A DNA stretch of 64,000 nt from an uncultured Bacilli bacterium (lineage in GTDB: Bacteria; Bacillota_I; Bacilli_A; RF39; UBA660): positions 248,001 to 312,000 of the forward strand of contig CAJUTK010000002.1 of assembly GCA_910589375.1 (NCBI GenBank), read 5' to 3'. Both the position numbers and the translations under genes were made by a program. How positions within the stretch are numbered: the first letter of the stretch is position 1; every line of letters starts with the position of its first letter. Under the pieces are notes generated by a model that saw nothing but the letters and a program-made list of their open reading frames with translations, was not told the DNA's origin and did not search any database. Below, piece by piece: positions 39,515-48,084 of this stretch.

Positions 39515-42133
39515 ATGAGTGGTGGGAATAAAAAAAATATAGATAAATATATGAAGTATTTTCTCAGCACCTTCTATGTATTCGCACTAGGGGTCTTAGT
39601 ATTCCTAGTTTTTTATTGGATAGTGGATAGAGAAACATTTTATTTTTTGGACAATAATATTCATATTGCTACGAATACTTCTTATGCTATTGATGTAGTA
39701 GGAAAGTCAACAGAAAAGAGTCCAGAAGATTTAATTTGGACAAGTTCTAACCCTGATATCATATCTATAGATGATAGGGGAAATATAAAGGCTTTAAAGC
39801 AAGGGATTGTTACGATACGTGCAAAATCTAAATTAGGCTTAGTAAAAAGATCTATTAGGGTAAGTGCAAGCGATTTTATTATTTATTCTATTGTTTTTGG
39901 AAATGATAGAATGGTTATTAATCAAAATGAGGAAGTAACATTAAGTCCAATTTTGAATGGTTCTAAAGATATAAGAAGTTCTCTTACTTGGAGCTCTAGT
40001 AATCCTAGTATTGCTACAGTAGATTCTAGTGGAGTAGTAAAGGGCAATAAAGAGGGAAGTACTTATATTATTGCAAAAGATGAATATAGTGAGCACTCCG
40101 CAAAAGTTAGAATAGATGTAACAGGAGAAGTAAAAGTTGAGGTTGCAGATCATGATCAAATAAATGATAGTAGAGATAACTACGAATCAGAATCTCATGA
40201 GACAGATGTAAATGTTGAAAGTATTAATATGAATCTTTCATCCCTCTCTTTAAAAATAGGCCAGTCGTCTATGTTAACAGTATCTATTCAGCCAAATAAT
40301 GCAACTAATAAAAAGATTATATGGAAAAGTACTGATGAGCAAGTAGCAACAGTAGATTCCAGTGGTAAAGTAGTAGCAGTAGGAGAAGGAGACTGTATTA
40401 TTTATGCTACAAGTGTAGATGGAGATAAAAGCGCTTTTAGTACTGTTCATGTACAAAAAAGTAGTATTCCTATTGTTAGTGTAAGTTTTTCAAATTCACA
40501 GTATACTATGCATGTTGGAGAGAAGTTTACATTAATTCCTCAAATAAAACCAACGAATGCGACTAGTCAGAAATTAACTTGGAAAAGTAGTAACGAAAAG
40601 ATAGCTACGGTTGATTCTAACGGAATTGTACATGCTAAATCGGTTGGTATAGTAGAAATGATGGCTACTACCGAAAATAATAAAAAGGCGAAAACAAGAA
40701 TTGTTGTAAAAGAAGCACCACTTAAGAATATATATATGGAGTCTATTGATTTTAATTTTTCTCTTACTCAATTAGAACTAGGGAATAGTTATCAGTTAGC
40801 GCCAAGTTATCAGCCAAAGAATGTTACAAATTCAAATATCTTATATAAAAGTAGTATGGAGAATGTTATTTCTATATCAAAAGATGGGAAAATGGTTGCT
40901 AAAAATCCAGGATTTTCTGTGATTACAGCTATTAGTCAAGATGGAAATGTATCTAATTCTATTTTATTATTTGTTATGCCAAGCCGTGTTATTGCAGAAA
41001 GTATTGTTTTAGAAGGTGGAGCTAAACAAATTAAAATAGGAGAAAAAAGTACTATTTCTTATTCTCTTATTCCTGTTAACGCTAATAGTAAAAAGATAGA
41101 ATGGATAAGTAGTAATGAAGCAGTAGCAAGTGTTGATAAAAGTGGAAAAGTGGTAGGACTAAAGTCAGGAACTACTACTATTACAGCTTATATTCCTAAT
41201 ACTGGAATAAAGGCTTCTATGCGATTAGCAGTAGTTCCTTCTAATGAAGTAATTCCTTTAAAACAACAGAAATTAACTATTTATAAGAGAGATATTATTC
41301 TATTAGAATATCAGAAAAATTATTCTCGTGCTATGCAGAATTTTGCTATAGAAAACATTGGAACAAGCAAGGAAACATTCTATTTTGCTTATCCTGGCCT
41401 TTCAAATGCCAGCTCTAAGAAAAAAATATCGAATGCTACTAAGAGTAGTTTGGTCCGCACTATTGTAAGAAAAATCCCATCATCTAAATTATTTTCTAAA
41501 AAAGCGGAAAATAATTCTTACATGTTTTTAAATGGTACTGGACATGCTCAATCTTTTGATGTAGTAGATGGGGAAATGTGGTTAAATGGAGATGGTTATA
41601 TAGCAGAAAGTGATGGAATTTATTGGGGATATTACCGCTCTTTAATTAGAACTAATTTTAAAACTAATAAGCCAAATGCTAAACCAAATAGTATACAATC
41701 TATTAAATTTTCTGATTCCAATGGAGCAAATTATGGAAATCCAGAGGTAGGAATTGATGAACAAAATGATATGATAGCTATTCGTAGTGGTAGTAGAGTA
41801 TTTATCTATCAGTTCAGTGAGTTAAAAAAAGGAAAACACGTACTCCTTTATCAATTTACAATGTCTAATTCTATTAATGGAAAATATTATAATAGGCAGG
41901 GGCATGATATTGCTAATGGGTATTATTATCAGTATCGTGGAAGTTATGGTACCGCTCTTTATATAGAAGTATATAATATGCTTGGAGAGTTAAAATATAT
42001 CAGAAAAGTTCCTGTTACATTGAAAGAAGCAGAAGCAGAGGGATTAAAAATTTATAATAATAAAATTTATATTGGTGTTACTTATAATTCTTCTAAAAAC
42101 GGTAGGTATAATAATATCTATTATTTCAGATAA
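39515..42133 (+). CDS. Large membrane-anchored BIG2-domain surface protein
   Basis: An 872-residue protein with a short cytosolic tail, one membrane helix at about residues 12-35 (MKYFLSTFYVFALGVLVFLVFYW) and an extracellular chain of about six BIG2 Ig-like domains (repeating WxSSNxxIATVDSSGxVxAxxxGxxxI). Two domains are separated by an acidic linker (ADHDQINDSRDNYESESHETD). Residues about 600-872 form a separate domain rich in Gly, Tyr and short strands (GHAQSFDVVDGEMWLNGDG, GIYWGYYRSLIRTNF), which may be a beta-propeller or a lectin-like binding domain; I cannot name it. There is no LPXTG motif. A cell-surface adhesion or binding role is likely. Confidence 0.78.
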   Translation: MSGGNKKNIDKYMKYFLSTFYVFALGVLVFLVFYWIVDRETFYFLDNNIHIATNTSYAIDVVGKSTEKSPEDLIWTSSNPDIISIDDRGNIKALKQGIVTIRAKSKLGLVKRSIRVSASDFIIYSIVFGNDRMVINQNEEVTLSPILNGSKDIRSSLTWSSSNPSIATVDSSGVVKGNKEGSTYIIAKDEYSEHSAKVRIDVTGEVKVEVADHDQINDSRDNYESESHETDVNVESINMNLSSLSLKIGQSSMLTVSIQPNNATNKKIIWKSTDEQVATVDSSGKVVAVGEGDCIIYATSVDGDKSAFSTVHVQKSSIPIVSVSFSNSQYTMHVGEKFTLIPQIKPTNATSQKLTWKSSNEKIATVDSNGIVHAKSVGIVEMMATTENNKKAKTRIVVKEAPLKNIYMESIDFNFSLTQLELGNSYQLAPSYQPKNVTNSNILYKSSMENVISISKDGKMVAKNPGFSVITAISQDGNVSNSILLFVMPSRVIAESIVLEGGAKQIKIGEKSTISYSLIPVNANSKKIEWISSNEAVASVDKSGKVVGLKSGTTTITAYIPNTGIKASMRLAVVPSNEVIPLKQQKLTIYKRDIILLEYQKNYSRAMQNFAIENIGTSKETFYFAYPGLSNASSKKKISNATKSSLVRTIVRKIPSSKLFSKKAENNSYMFLNGTGHAQSFDVVDGEMWLNGDGYIAESDGIYWGYYRSLIRTNFKTNKPNAKPNSIQSIKFSDSNGANYGNPEVGIDEQNDMIAIRSGSRVFIYQFSELKKGKHVLLYQFTMSNSINGKYYNRQGHDIANGYYYQYRGSYGTALYIEVYNMLGELKYIRKVPVTLKEAEAEGLKIYNNKIYIGVTYNSSKNGRYNNIYYFR

Positions 42134-42158
42134 AATGAAAAAAACACTATAAAAACAG

Positions 42159-42186
42159 TTGAAAAATGAAAGTATTATGATATAAT
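42159..42186 (+). promoter_or_regulatory. Promoter of rpsB
   Basis: TTGAAA (42159-42164), 16 bases, TATAAT (42181-42186) with TG at 42178-42179. Confidence 0.75.
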
Positions 42187-42192
42187 AATAAT

Positions 42193-42295
42193 GGCTTTTT
42201 GAAAAAAACACATTTATGGATTGGAATGCCTAGTGCCAATTGGTGGTGTTCTAAGTCGAAATAAATGGAAGAAGTAACGAAAGGATGTGTAAAAT
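42193..42295 (+). promoter_or_regulatory. Long leader of rpsB, possible S2 autoregulatory region
   Basis: About 100 untranslated bases separate the expected transcription start from the rpsB ATG, longer than at most genes here. GAATGCC and GGTGTTC can pair (two G-T) around TAGTGCCAATTGGT, giving an irregular hairpin at about 42224-42250. Ribosomal protein leaders often bind their own product; that this one does is only a guess. Confidence 0.4.
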
Positions 42296-43309
42296 ATGGC
42301 AGTAGTATCAATGAATTTATTGCTAGAAGCAGGCGTTCATTTTGGACATCAAACAAAAAGATGGAATCCAAAAATGAAAGAGTATATTTTTACTTCAAGA
42401 GATGATATTTATATTATTGATTTACAAAAGACAGCTAAAAAAATAGAAGAAGCTTATGCTGCTCTTTATGAAATCGCAAAGAATGGTGGAAAAACTATTT
42501 TTGTTGGAACTAGAAAACAAGCTAGTGAAGCAGCAAAAGAGGAAGCTATTAAGAGTGAATCTTATTATGTAACTGAAAGATGGTTAGGTGGAACTCTTAC
42601 TAATTTCAAAACAATTAGAAAGAGAATCAAAAGATTAGAAGAAATTGAGAAGATGGAAGAAAATGGTGTATTCGATGTACTTCCTAAGAAAGAAGTAGTA
42701 GGATTAAAGAAAGAATATGCTAAGTTAGATAAATTATTATGTGGAATCCGTAATATGGATAAATTACCACAAGCTATGTTTATCGTAGACCCATCTAAAG
42801 AAGAAATTGCTATTCGTGAAGCTAGAAAGTTAAATATTCCAGTATTTGGTATTGTAGATACAAACTGTGATCCAGATATGGTGGATTATGTAATTCCAGC
42901 TAATGATGATGCAATTCGTGCTGTAAAACTAATTATTGGTGTTATGAATAACGCTATTATTGAAGCTAATGGTGGTCATATTACTGACTATGTTAGTGGA
43001 AAGACAGATGAAAATGGTAGTGATATCATGCAACGTGCTGTTGAATCTGTAAAGAGAAAAGAAGAAAAAAGACCATTTGAGAAAAAACCATTTGATAGAA
43101 ATAAAAAATCATTTAATAAAGTAGAAAAAGAAACTAGAGAAGAGCCAAGAGTACAAAAAGAAGAAAAAACTGTTGAACCACAAAAAGCCGAAGCTAATGA
43201 AGATTTAGCTGATAAGACAGTTTCAGAACTTCGTGATTTAGCAAAAGCTAAAGACATTAAAGGTTATTCTACAATGAAAAAAGCTGAATTATTAGAAGCT
43301 TTAAAATAA
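42296..43309 (+). CDS. rpsB: Ribosomal protein S2 with C-terminal extension
   Basis: Small-subunit ribosomal protein S2. Residues 1-225 show the S2 signatures LLEAGVHFGHQTKRWNPKM, WLGGTLTNFKTIRKR and PVFGIVDTNCDPD. At 337 residues it is about 85 longer than usual. The extension has a charged linker (EKRPFEKKPFDRNKKSF...EEPRVQKEEKTVEPQKAEANED) and ends in DKTVSELRDLAKAKDIKGYSTMKKAELLEAL, which resembles a Rho-N/SAP-like helix-extended-loop-helix domain that binds nucleic acid. AAAGGATG precedes the start. tsf follows after an attenuator-like hairpin, the normal rpsB-tsf order. Confidence 0.95.
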   Translation: MAVVSMNLLLEAGVHFGHQTKRWNPKMKEYIFTSRDDIYIIDLQKTAKKIEEAYAALYEIAKNGGKTIFVGTRKQASEAAKEEAIKSESYYVTERWLGGTLTNFKTIRKRIKRLEEIEKMEENGVFDVLPKKEVVGLKKEYAKLDKLLCGIRNMDKLPQAMFIVDPSKEEIAIREARKLNIPVFGIVDTNCDPDMVDYVIPANDDAIRAVKLIIGVMNNAIIEANGGHITDYVSGKTDENGSDIMQRAVESVKRKEEKRPFEKKPFDRNKKSFNKVEKETREEPRVQKEEKTVEPQKAEANEDLADKTVSELRDLAKAKDIKGYSTMKKAELLEALK

Positions 43310-43315
43310 ATTATT

Positions 43316-43344
43316 AAAGATGATTTTTTAATCATCTTTATTTT
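43316..43344 (+). terminator. Attenuator-like hairpin between rpsB and tsf
   Basis: A perfect 10-bp stem AAAGATGATT / AATCATCTTT with loop TTTT and a short T-rich tail. No separate promoter for tsf is evident, so partial readthrough is expected. Confidence 0.7.
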
Positions 43345-43362
43345 GTATAAGAGGAGGAAATT

Positions 43363-44241
43363 ATGATAAGTGCTAGTTTAGTCAAAGAATTAAGAGAAAA
43401 AACAGGAGCAGGAATGCTTGACTGTAAGAAAGCATTAGAAGCAACAGATGGATCAATTGATGCAGCTGCAGATTGGCTAAGAGAAAAAGGAATTTCTAAA
43501 GCTGCTAAAAAGGCAGATCGTATTGCTGCTGAGGGAATTGCTGCTATTAAGATAGAGGGTAATGTTGCTGCTATCGTAGAAGTAAACTCAGAAACAGATT
43601 TTGTTGCTAAGAATGAAGAATTTACTTCTATGGTAGAAGAGATTCTATCTGCTATTGTTAAAAATGATGTAAAAACAAATGAAGAGGTACTTGCTCTTTC
43701 AGCAAGCGAAGGAACTATTAATGATTTAATCATTAATAAAACAGCAAAAATTGGAGAAAAATTAAGTTTCAGAAGATTTGAAAGAGTTGTAAAAGCAGAT
43801 GATGAATCATTTGGTGATTATATTCATATGGGTGGTAAAATTGCTGTTTTAACAGTTGTTAAAGGAGCTAGTGCAGAAGTTGCTAAAGATGTTTCAATGC
43901 ATTCAGCAGCTATGAGACCAGCTTATGTTAAATCTAGTGATGTTCCAACTGAAGTATTAGATAAAGAAAAAGATATCATGAGAGAACAACTTGCTAATGA
44001 AGGAAAACCAGCTGATAAGATTGAACAAATTCTTGTTGGAAAAGTTAATAAATACTATGAAGAAGTATGCTTAGAAAATCAAATTTTCGTTAAAGCAGAA
44101 AACAAAGAGACAGTTGCTAAATTTGTTCAAAACAATGGTGGTTCTATCGTTTCAATGATTCGTTTTGAAGTTGGCGAAGGAATGGAAAAAAGAGAAGAAA
44201 ACTTTGCTGAAGAAGTTGCAAAACAAATGGAAGGAAAATAA
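43363..44241 (+). CDS. tsf: Elongation factor Ts
   Basis: Nucleotide exchange factor that regenerates EF-Tu-GTP. The N-terminal domain has VKELREKTGAGMLDCKKALEATDGSIDAAADWLREKGISKA, and the core has the EF-Tu-contact motif VNSETDFVAKN at about residues 75-85. MHSAAMRPAYV and a second core repeat follow. 292 residues is a normal length. A strong AGGAGG lies before the ATG. A terminator overlaps its end. Confidence 0.97.
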   Translation: MISASLVKELREKTGAGMLDCKKALEATDGSIDAAADWLREKGISKAAKKADRIAAEGIAAIKIEGNVAAIVEVNSETDFVAKNEEFTSMVEEILSAIVKNDVKTNEEVLALSASEGTINDLIINKTAKIGEKLSFRRFERVVKADDESFGDYIHMGGKIAVLTVVKGASAEVAKDVSMHSAAMRPAYVKSSDVPTEVLDKEKDIMREQLANEGKPADKIEQILVGKVNKYYEEVCLENQIFVKAENKETVAKFVQNNGGSIVSMIRFEVGEGMEKREENFAEEVAKQMEGK

Positions 44242-44257
44242 TTTTCTTCCTTTTTTT
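44229..44257 (+). terminator. Terminator after tsf
   Basis: GGAAGGAAA (44229-44237) pairs with TTTTCTTCC (44242-44250, one G-T) and is followed by seven T residues. Confidence 0.82.
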
Positions 44258-44298
44258 GTGAAAACATGATAAAATGATAACAGAGTAGGGATGATATC

Positions 44299-44649
44299 AT
44301 GGGAAGAAGTAAAAAATTACGTTGCCCAAATTGTGGAACAGTTATTAAAGATGATGAAAAATCTTGTCCTATTTGCTATAGGACTATTGAAAGACCAGAA
44401 GAGCCAGTTGAAGAACAAGATTTTTCTTTAAAAGAAGAATTCCCTGTTGGAAAAATAGTAATGTTAGTATTTATTTTAATAGGAATTGTATTAACGATTA
44501 AGGGAATTGTGGAATTTCAAAATTCAGATTATTGTGCTTCTGAGGATTGTGCCATAAAATCTTTATTTATGGCAGGTGTTGGAATTATCTTAATTATTTC
44601 TGCTTCTGTTGCTTTTGCTAGAGATGAAAAGAAATTTAAAAAAGCTTAG
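44299..44649 (+). CDS. Zinc-ribbon membrane protein
   Basis: A 116-residue protein with an N-terminal zinc ribbon, CPNCGTVIKDDEKSCPIC (two CxxC pairs, residues 9-26), followed by a Glu-rich linker and two membrane helices at about 50-72 and 88-109. Such zinc_ribbon_2 plus TM proteins are common in Firmicutes and of unknown function. The -10 is likely TAAAAT in TGATAAAATGAT about 25 bases before the ATG. It converges on the YigZ-like gene and shares a terminator with it. Confidence 0.72.
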   Translation: MGRSKKLRCPNCGTVIKDDEKSCPICYRTIERPEEPVEEQDFSLKEEFPVGKIVMLVFILIGIVLTIKGIVEFQNSDYCASEDCAIKSLFMAGVGIILIISASVAFARDEKKFKKA

Positions 44650-44657
44650 GCTTTTTT
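44638..44657. terminator. Bidirectional terminator
   Basis: AAAAAAGC, loop TTAG, GCTTTTTT. It lies at the overlap of two convergent stop codons. Confidence 0.7.
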
Positions 44658-45230
44658 TTCTTGGCCTAAGACTTGATCTTCTAATATTTGATAATAATAA
44701 AATTCTAAATTTTTAAGTATACAATCTGGTAAGAATATTTTATAATGAACTTCTTCTTCATATTTTTTTTCTATTGGTTCATAAGGAGATATTAGAGATA
44801 TTATCTTTTTTTCTTGATTATATGGGAATATTAACTTTATTATTTTTCCAGAAATAAGATTTATTTTTTCTGCTTGATTAAGGGATTCCACGACACTATT
44901 AGTATATGCCCTGACAAGACCACCAGCACCCAGTTTAATTCCCCCAAAGTATCTTACAACAATTGCAAGAACATGATTTAATTCTTGGTTTTCTAATACT
45001 TTTAGAATAGGCATGCCAGCAGTCCCACCAGGCTCTCCATCATCTGAAAATCTTTTTATTTGATTGTAGATATAAGCATAACAGTAATGTGTAGCACCTT
45101 TATATTCTTCTTTTATTTCTGCTAGATTTACCTTTACTTCCTCTATGGAAGATAGTGGAAATAAAATGCAGATAAACTTTGACTTTTGTATTTCTATAGT
45201 AGTACATGCTTTAGAAGAGATGGATTTCAT
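44646..45230 (-). CDS. YigZ/IMPACT family protein (UPF0029)
   Basis: A 194-residue protein of the YigZ/IMPACT family. The N-terminal UPF0029 domain shows the signature RFSDDGEPGGTAGMPILKVLENQELNHVLAIVVRYFGGIKLGAGGLVRAYTNSV, one of the most conserved blocks of the family, and a C-terminal DUF1949-like ferredoxin-type part follows. The function is not settled; the eukaryotic relative inhibits Gcn2 and the bacterial protein is thought to bind nucleic acid or act in translation control. It overlaps the convergent zinc-ribbon gene by four bases. Confidence 0.9.
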   Translation of the reverse strand: MKSISSKACTTIEIQKSKFICILFPLSSIEEVKVNLAEIKEEYKGATHYCYAYIYNQIKRFSDDGEPGGTAGMPILKVLENQELNHVLAIVVRYFGGIKLGAGGLVRAYTNSVVESLNQAEKINLISGKIIKLIFPYNQEKKIISLISPYEPIEKKYEEEVHYKIFLPDCILKNLEFYYYQILEDQVLGQEKKA

Positions 45231-45307
45231 ATTATCACCAAACTCATTATACCAACTTTCTTTTTTCTTTACAATCTGCTATAATAGGAAACTACTGAGG
45301 TGAAAAT

Positions 45308-46978
45308 ATGCTAAAAGAAGTAAAGATAGAGGTGACAGAACGTTGTGAGAGAATGTGTATTCACTGTTCTAGTAATGCTATTAATAAAAATTATGTTTCT
45401 ATGAATCCATCTGTTGTAAAAAGGGTAATTAGGGAAGCAAAAGAATTAGGCGCTAAATCTGTTGTATTTACAGGAGGAGAAGCCACTTTATATCCTTATT
45501 TAGATCAAGTAGTTCATTATGCAACAACACAAGGTTTAGATAGTAAACTTTATACAATGGCAACTCCTAATGATGCGACTATTAAACAAATCAAGAAATT
45601 AACTTTTTATGGCCTAAAGGAAATGATTTATTCTACTACATGGAGGTTAACAAGAGATGGAGTAGTCTCTTTAGAAAGATTGCAAGAATTTTTTCCAAAA
45701 CTATTAAGAGAGACAGATATTACATTAGGAGTACATCATGCAGTAACGAAAAAGACGGATAGTGATATTGAGGATGCATTAGAATTATTTTTCTCTTTGC
45801 CAGAGGATAGAACGTCTAAATTTTCTTTATTACGTTTTGTACCACATGGAAGAGGAGATAAAACTTTACTTTTATCTCATGAAGAACTTTTATCTTTAAA
45901 AAATGATATCGATGTTTGGAGAAGAAAATATGGTAGTGATAAAATAAGATTAGGAAGCCCTTGGAATCTTCTTGGAATTCAGCACACTCCTTGTACAGCT
46001 GCCGATAAGACTATGATAGTAGGTTTTGATGGCAATGTTTATCCATGTGATGCTATGAAATATTTTGATTATTTAGGAAGTGGCGGAAACATCTATGAAT
46101 CTTCTCTAGGTGATATTTTTACTTCTCCTTATTTTGAGGCTATTAGAAAGTATAAAATGGAAGCTGCAGATGAGTGCGTGAAATGCCCACAGTTTGCTTG
46201 TTGTAAGGGTGGATGTTTAGGACAAAAGATGATAGCGTTCGTGGATACTACTCATATGACATTTAAAGAATATGGAGATCAAGCATTGAGAACTATGAAA
46301 GATTTTGGCTCTAATAAAATTAAAAGAATGAATGGAGAACTTGGAATTATTGGTGAGTTAGGAGAGTTCTTTGATTCCTTTAAAAAATTAAAAACTCATG
46401 AATTAACAGTGGAAAATAAAGAAAAAATTCTAAAAAATTTAGCGATTGAAGCTGGGGACATCATGTGGTATATCGCTGCTTCTTTAAGTAATTCTTATGG
46501 AGTATCTTTTGAAGAAATTGGAGAGTCTTTATTCGGATATAAAAGAAAAGTTCCGCCTACTAGAACTCCTATTGAAGAAGAGGATGTTGAAAAGTGTGTT
46601 AAGAGAAAAGATCCAGAATGTCTTTTCACACCACAGTCTAAATATTATCTTCTATCATCTTTAGATCATTTTTCTACTGACTACGATTTTGATACATATT
46701 GGAAAGACTTAGTTGCAAACGCATGTAAGTTGTTATATGCACAGGATAGAAAAGAAGTAGTAAGACTTAGTGCTAGTTTTATGGTAGTTTTAACGGCTAT
46801 TTTAAATCATGAAGTAGGTATTTCCATAGAAGAAGCAGCTCGGCTTAATATAGAAAAATTGAAGTCTCGTTATGAACAAGGATTTTCAACAAATGTTTCG
46901 AATGCTAGAATAGATTTACTTACGGAATATAAAACAAGTGAGGTAAAAACAGAAAGGCCTTATCAAAAACATATCTAG
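45308..46978 (+). CDS. Radical SAM/SPASM-like protein fused to MazG-like domain
   Basis: A 556-residue fusion. Residues 1-320 are a radical SAM domain with the Fe-S motif CERMCIHC (CxxxCxxC, Cys13, 17, 20), FTGGEATLYP (GGE motif), and a C-terminal Cys-rich SPASM-like segment (PCTAADK, YPCDAMKYF, CVKCPQFACCKGGC). From about 345 to 430 is an all-alpha MazG-like pyrophosphohydrolase region with metal-ligand patterns GELGIIGELGEFFD and EAGDIMWYIAASL. The end (IEEAARLNIEKLKSRYEQGFS) matches the usual MazG C-terminus, with an insert of about 80 residues before it. Radical chemistry coupled to NTP hydrolysis suggests nucleotide modification; the reaction is unknown. GAGGTGAAAAT precedes the ATG. Confidence 0.82.
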   Translation: MLKEVKIEVTERCERMCIHCSSNAINKNYVSMNPSVVKRVIREAKELGAKSVVFTGGEATLYPYLDQVVHYATTQGLDSKLYTMATPNDATIKQIKKLTFYGLKEMIYSTTWRLTRDGVVSLERLQEFFPKLLRETDITLGVHHAVTKKTDSDIEDALELFFSLPEDRTSKFSLLRFVPHGRGDKTLLLSHEELLSLKNDIDVWRRKYGSDKIRLGSPWNLLGIQHTPCTAADKTMIVGFDGNVYPCDAMKYFDYLGSGGNIYESSLGDIFTSPYFEAIRKYKMEAADECVKCPQFACCKGGCLGQKMIAFVDTTHMTFKEYGDQALRTMKDFGSNKIKRMNGELGIIGELGEFFDSFKKLKTHELTVENKEKILKNLAIEAGDIMWYIAASLSNSYGVSFEEIGESLFGYKRKVPPTRTPIEEEDVEKCVKRKDPECLFTPQSKYYLLSSLDHFSTDYDFDTYWKDLVANACKLLYAQDRKEVVRLSASFMVVLTAILNHEVGISIEEAARLNIEKLKSRYEQGFSTNVSNARIDLLTEYKTSEVKTERPYQKHI

Positions 46979-47004
46979 AAAGAACTTCGGTTCTTTTTAT
47001 TTTG
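46979..47004 (+). terminator. UUCG terminator
   Basis: AAAGAAC-TTCG-GTTCTTT, a perfect stem with the stable UUCG tetraloop, followed by a T-rich tail. Confidence 0.9.
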
Positions 47005-47037
47005 AGTAATCTATGTTAAAATAATATAGTGATGAAT

Positions 47038-48075
47038 ATGAAAGAAGAACTAGAAAAATACTTAAATTCGTTAGTAGAAAAAAATGTTTTTCCAGGGTGT
47101 AATTATGGTATTATTACTCCTAAGGAAGAACTTTATGGAAGTATTGGATATAAGTCTATTATTCCTACAAAGGAGATAAATTCACTGAATAATCTATATG
47201 ATATAGCAAGTATTACAAAGTTGTTAGTTACTAATACTTTAATTTCCTTTGCTATTCGTGATGGAAAATTAAGATTAGAAGATAGTGTAAAAAAATATAT
47301 AGAAGATTTTCCTTATGAGGATGTTCAAATATTACATTTACTTACGCATTCGGCGGGTTTAAAACCAACTTTTGATAAGTATCATTTGACTCATAGGGAT
47401 GAATTTATTCATAGTATCGATAGAATGTTTCAACCTGGGACGGATGTAAAATATATTGATGTTAATTTTATTTTACTAGGTTTTATTTTAGAAAAGGTAT
47501 ATGGAGAACCACTAGATATATTAGCAAATAATCTCATCTTTAAACCATTAGAAATGGAAGATACGATGTATAATCCAAAAGATAAAAAAAGATGTGTTCC
47601 CATGGAACTTACAAGTGAAAGAGGACTTGTTTGTGGTACTGTTCATGATGAGAAAGCTGACTTTTTAAATGGAGTAGCAGGTCATGCAGGTGTTTTCTCA
47701 ACTGTTTGTGACTTTAGCCATTTTCTTTTAATGATTTTAAATGATGGTTATTACAAAGGAAAAGAATTTCTAGAAAAAAAGTATATTGATTTATGGTTTA
47801 CGCCTCTTTTTATTAGTACTGAAAATGTTAGAAGAACAATTGGATGGATTTATGCTCGAAGTATAGAGGCTTGCAAGGAAGTTTGTGGGGAGGATTCTAT
47901 TTATCATACTGGTTTTCCAGGACATCATGTTTTAATAGATAGAAGCAATGATGTAGCAATTATTTTCTTTTCTAATTCCATTCATCCATCTCGTGAGAAT
48001 ACCCCTCTTAGAGAAAGCAGAAAAGAAATTAATAGAGAGATTTATAGATTATTAAAAAAATATGATTGGATATAG
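47038..48075 (+). CDS. Beta-lactamase-type serine hydrolase
   Basis: A 345-residue protein of the serine beta-lactamase-like/penicillin-binding class C family. The catalytic SxxK is in DIASITKLLVTN (Ser-Ile-Thr-Lys, about residue 57), the second motif position is YIDVNF (in place of YxN) and HTGFPGHHV stands where the third motif (HxG) lies. There is no signal peptide, so a cytosolic hydrolase or esterase is more likely than a wall enzyme. ATG 47038 is chosen because AGTGATG, used as a ribosome-binding region, contains the other starts at 47029 and 47032. uvrC follows nine bases after the stop. Confidence 0.82.
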   Translation: MKEELEKYLNSLVEKNVFPGCNYGIITPKEELYGSIGYKSIIPTKEINSLNNLYDIASITKLLVTNTLISFAIRDGKLRLEDSVKKYIEDFPYEDVQILHLLTHSAGLKPTFDKYHLTHRDEFIHSIDRMFQPGTDVKYIDVNFILLGFILEKVYGEPLDILANNLIFKPLEMEDTMYNPKDKKRCVPMELTSERGLVCGTVHDEKADFLNGVAGHAGVFSTVCDFSHFLLMILNDGYYKGKEFLEKKYIDLWFTPLFISTENVRRTIGWIYARSIEACKEVCGEDSIYHTGFPGHHVLIDRSNDVAIIFFSNSIHPSRENTPLRESRKEINREIYRLLKKYDWI

Positions 48076-48084
48076 GAGGAACTT

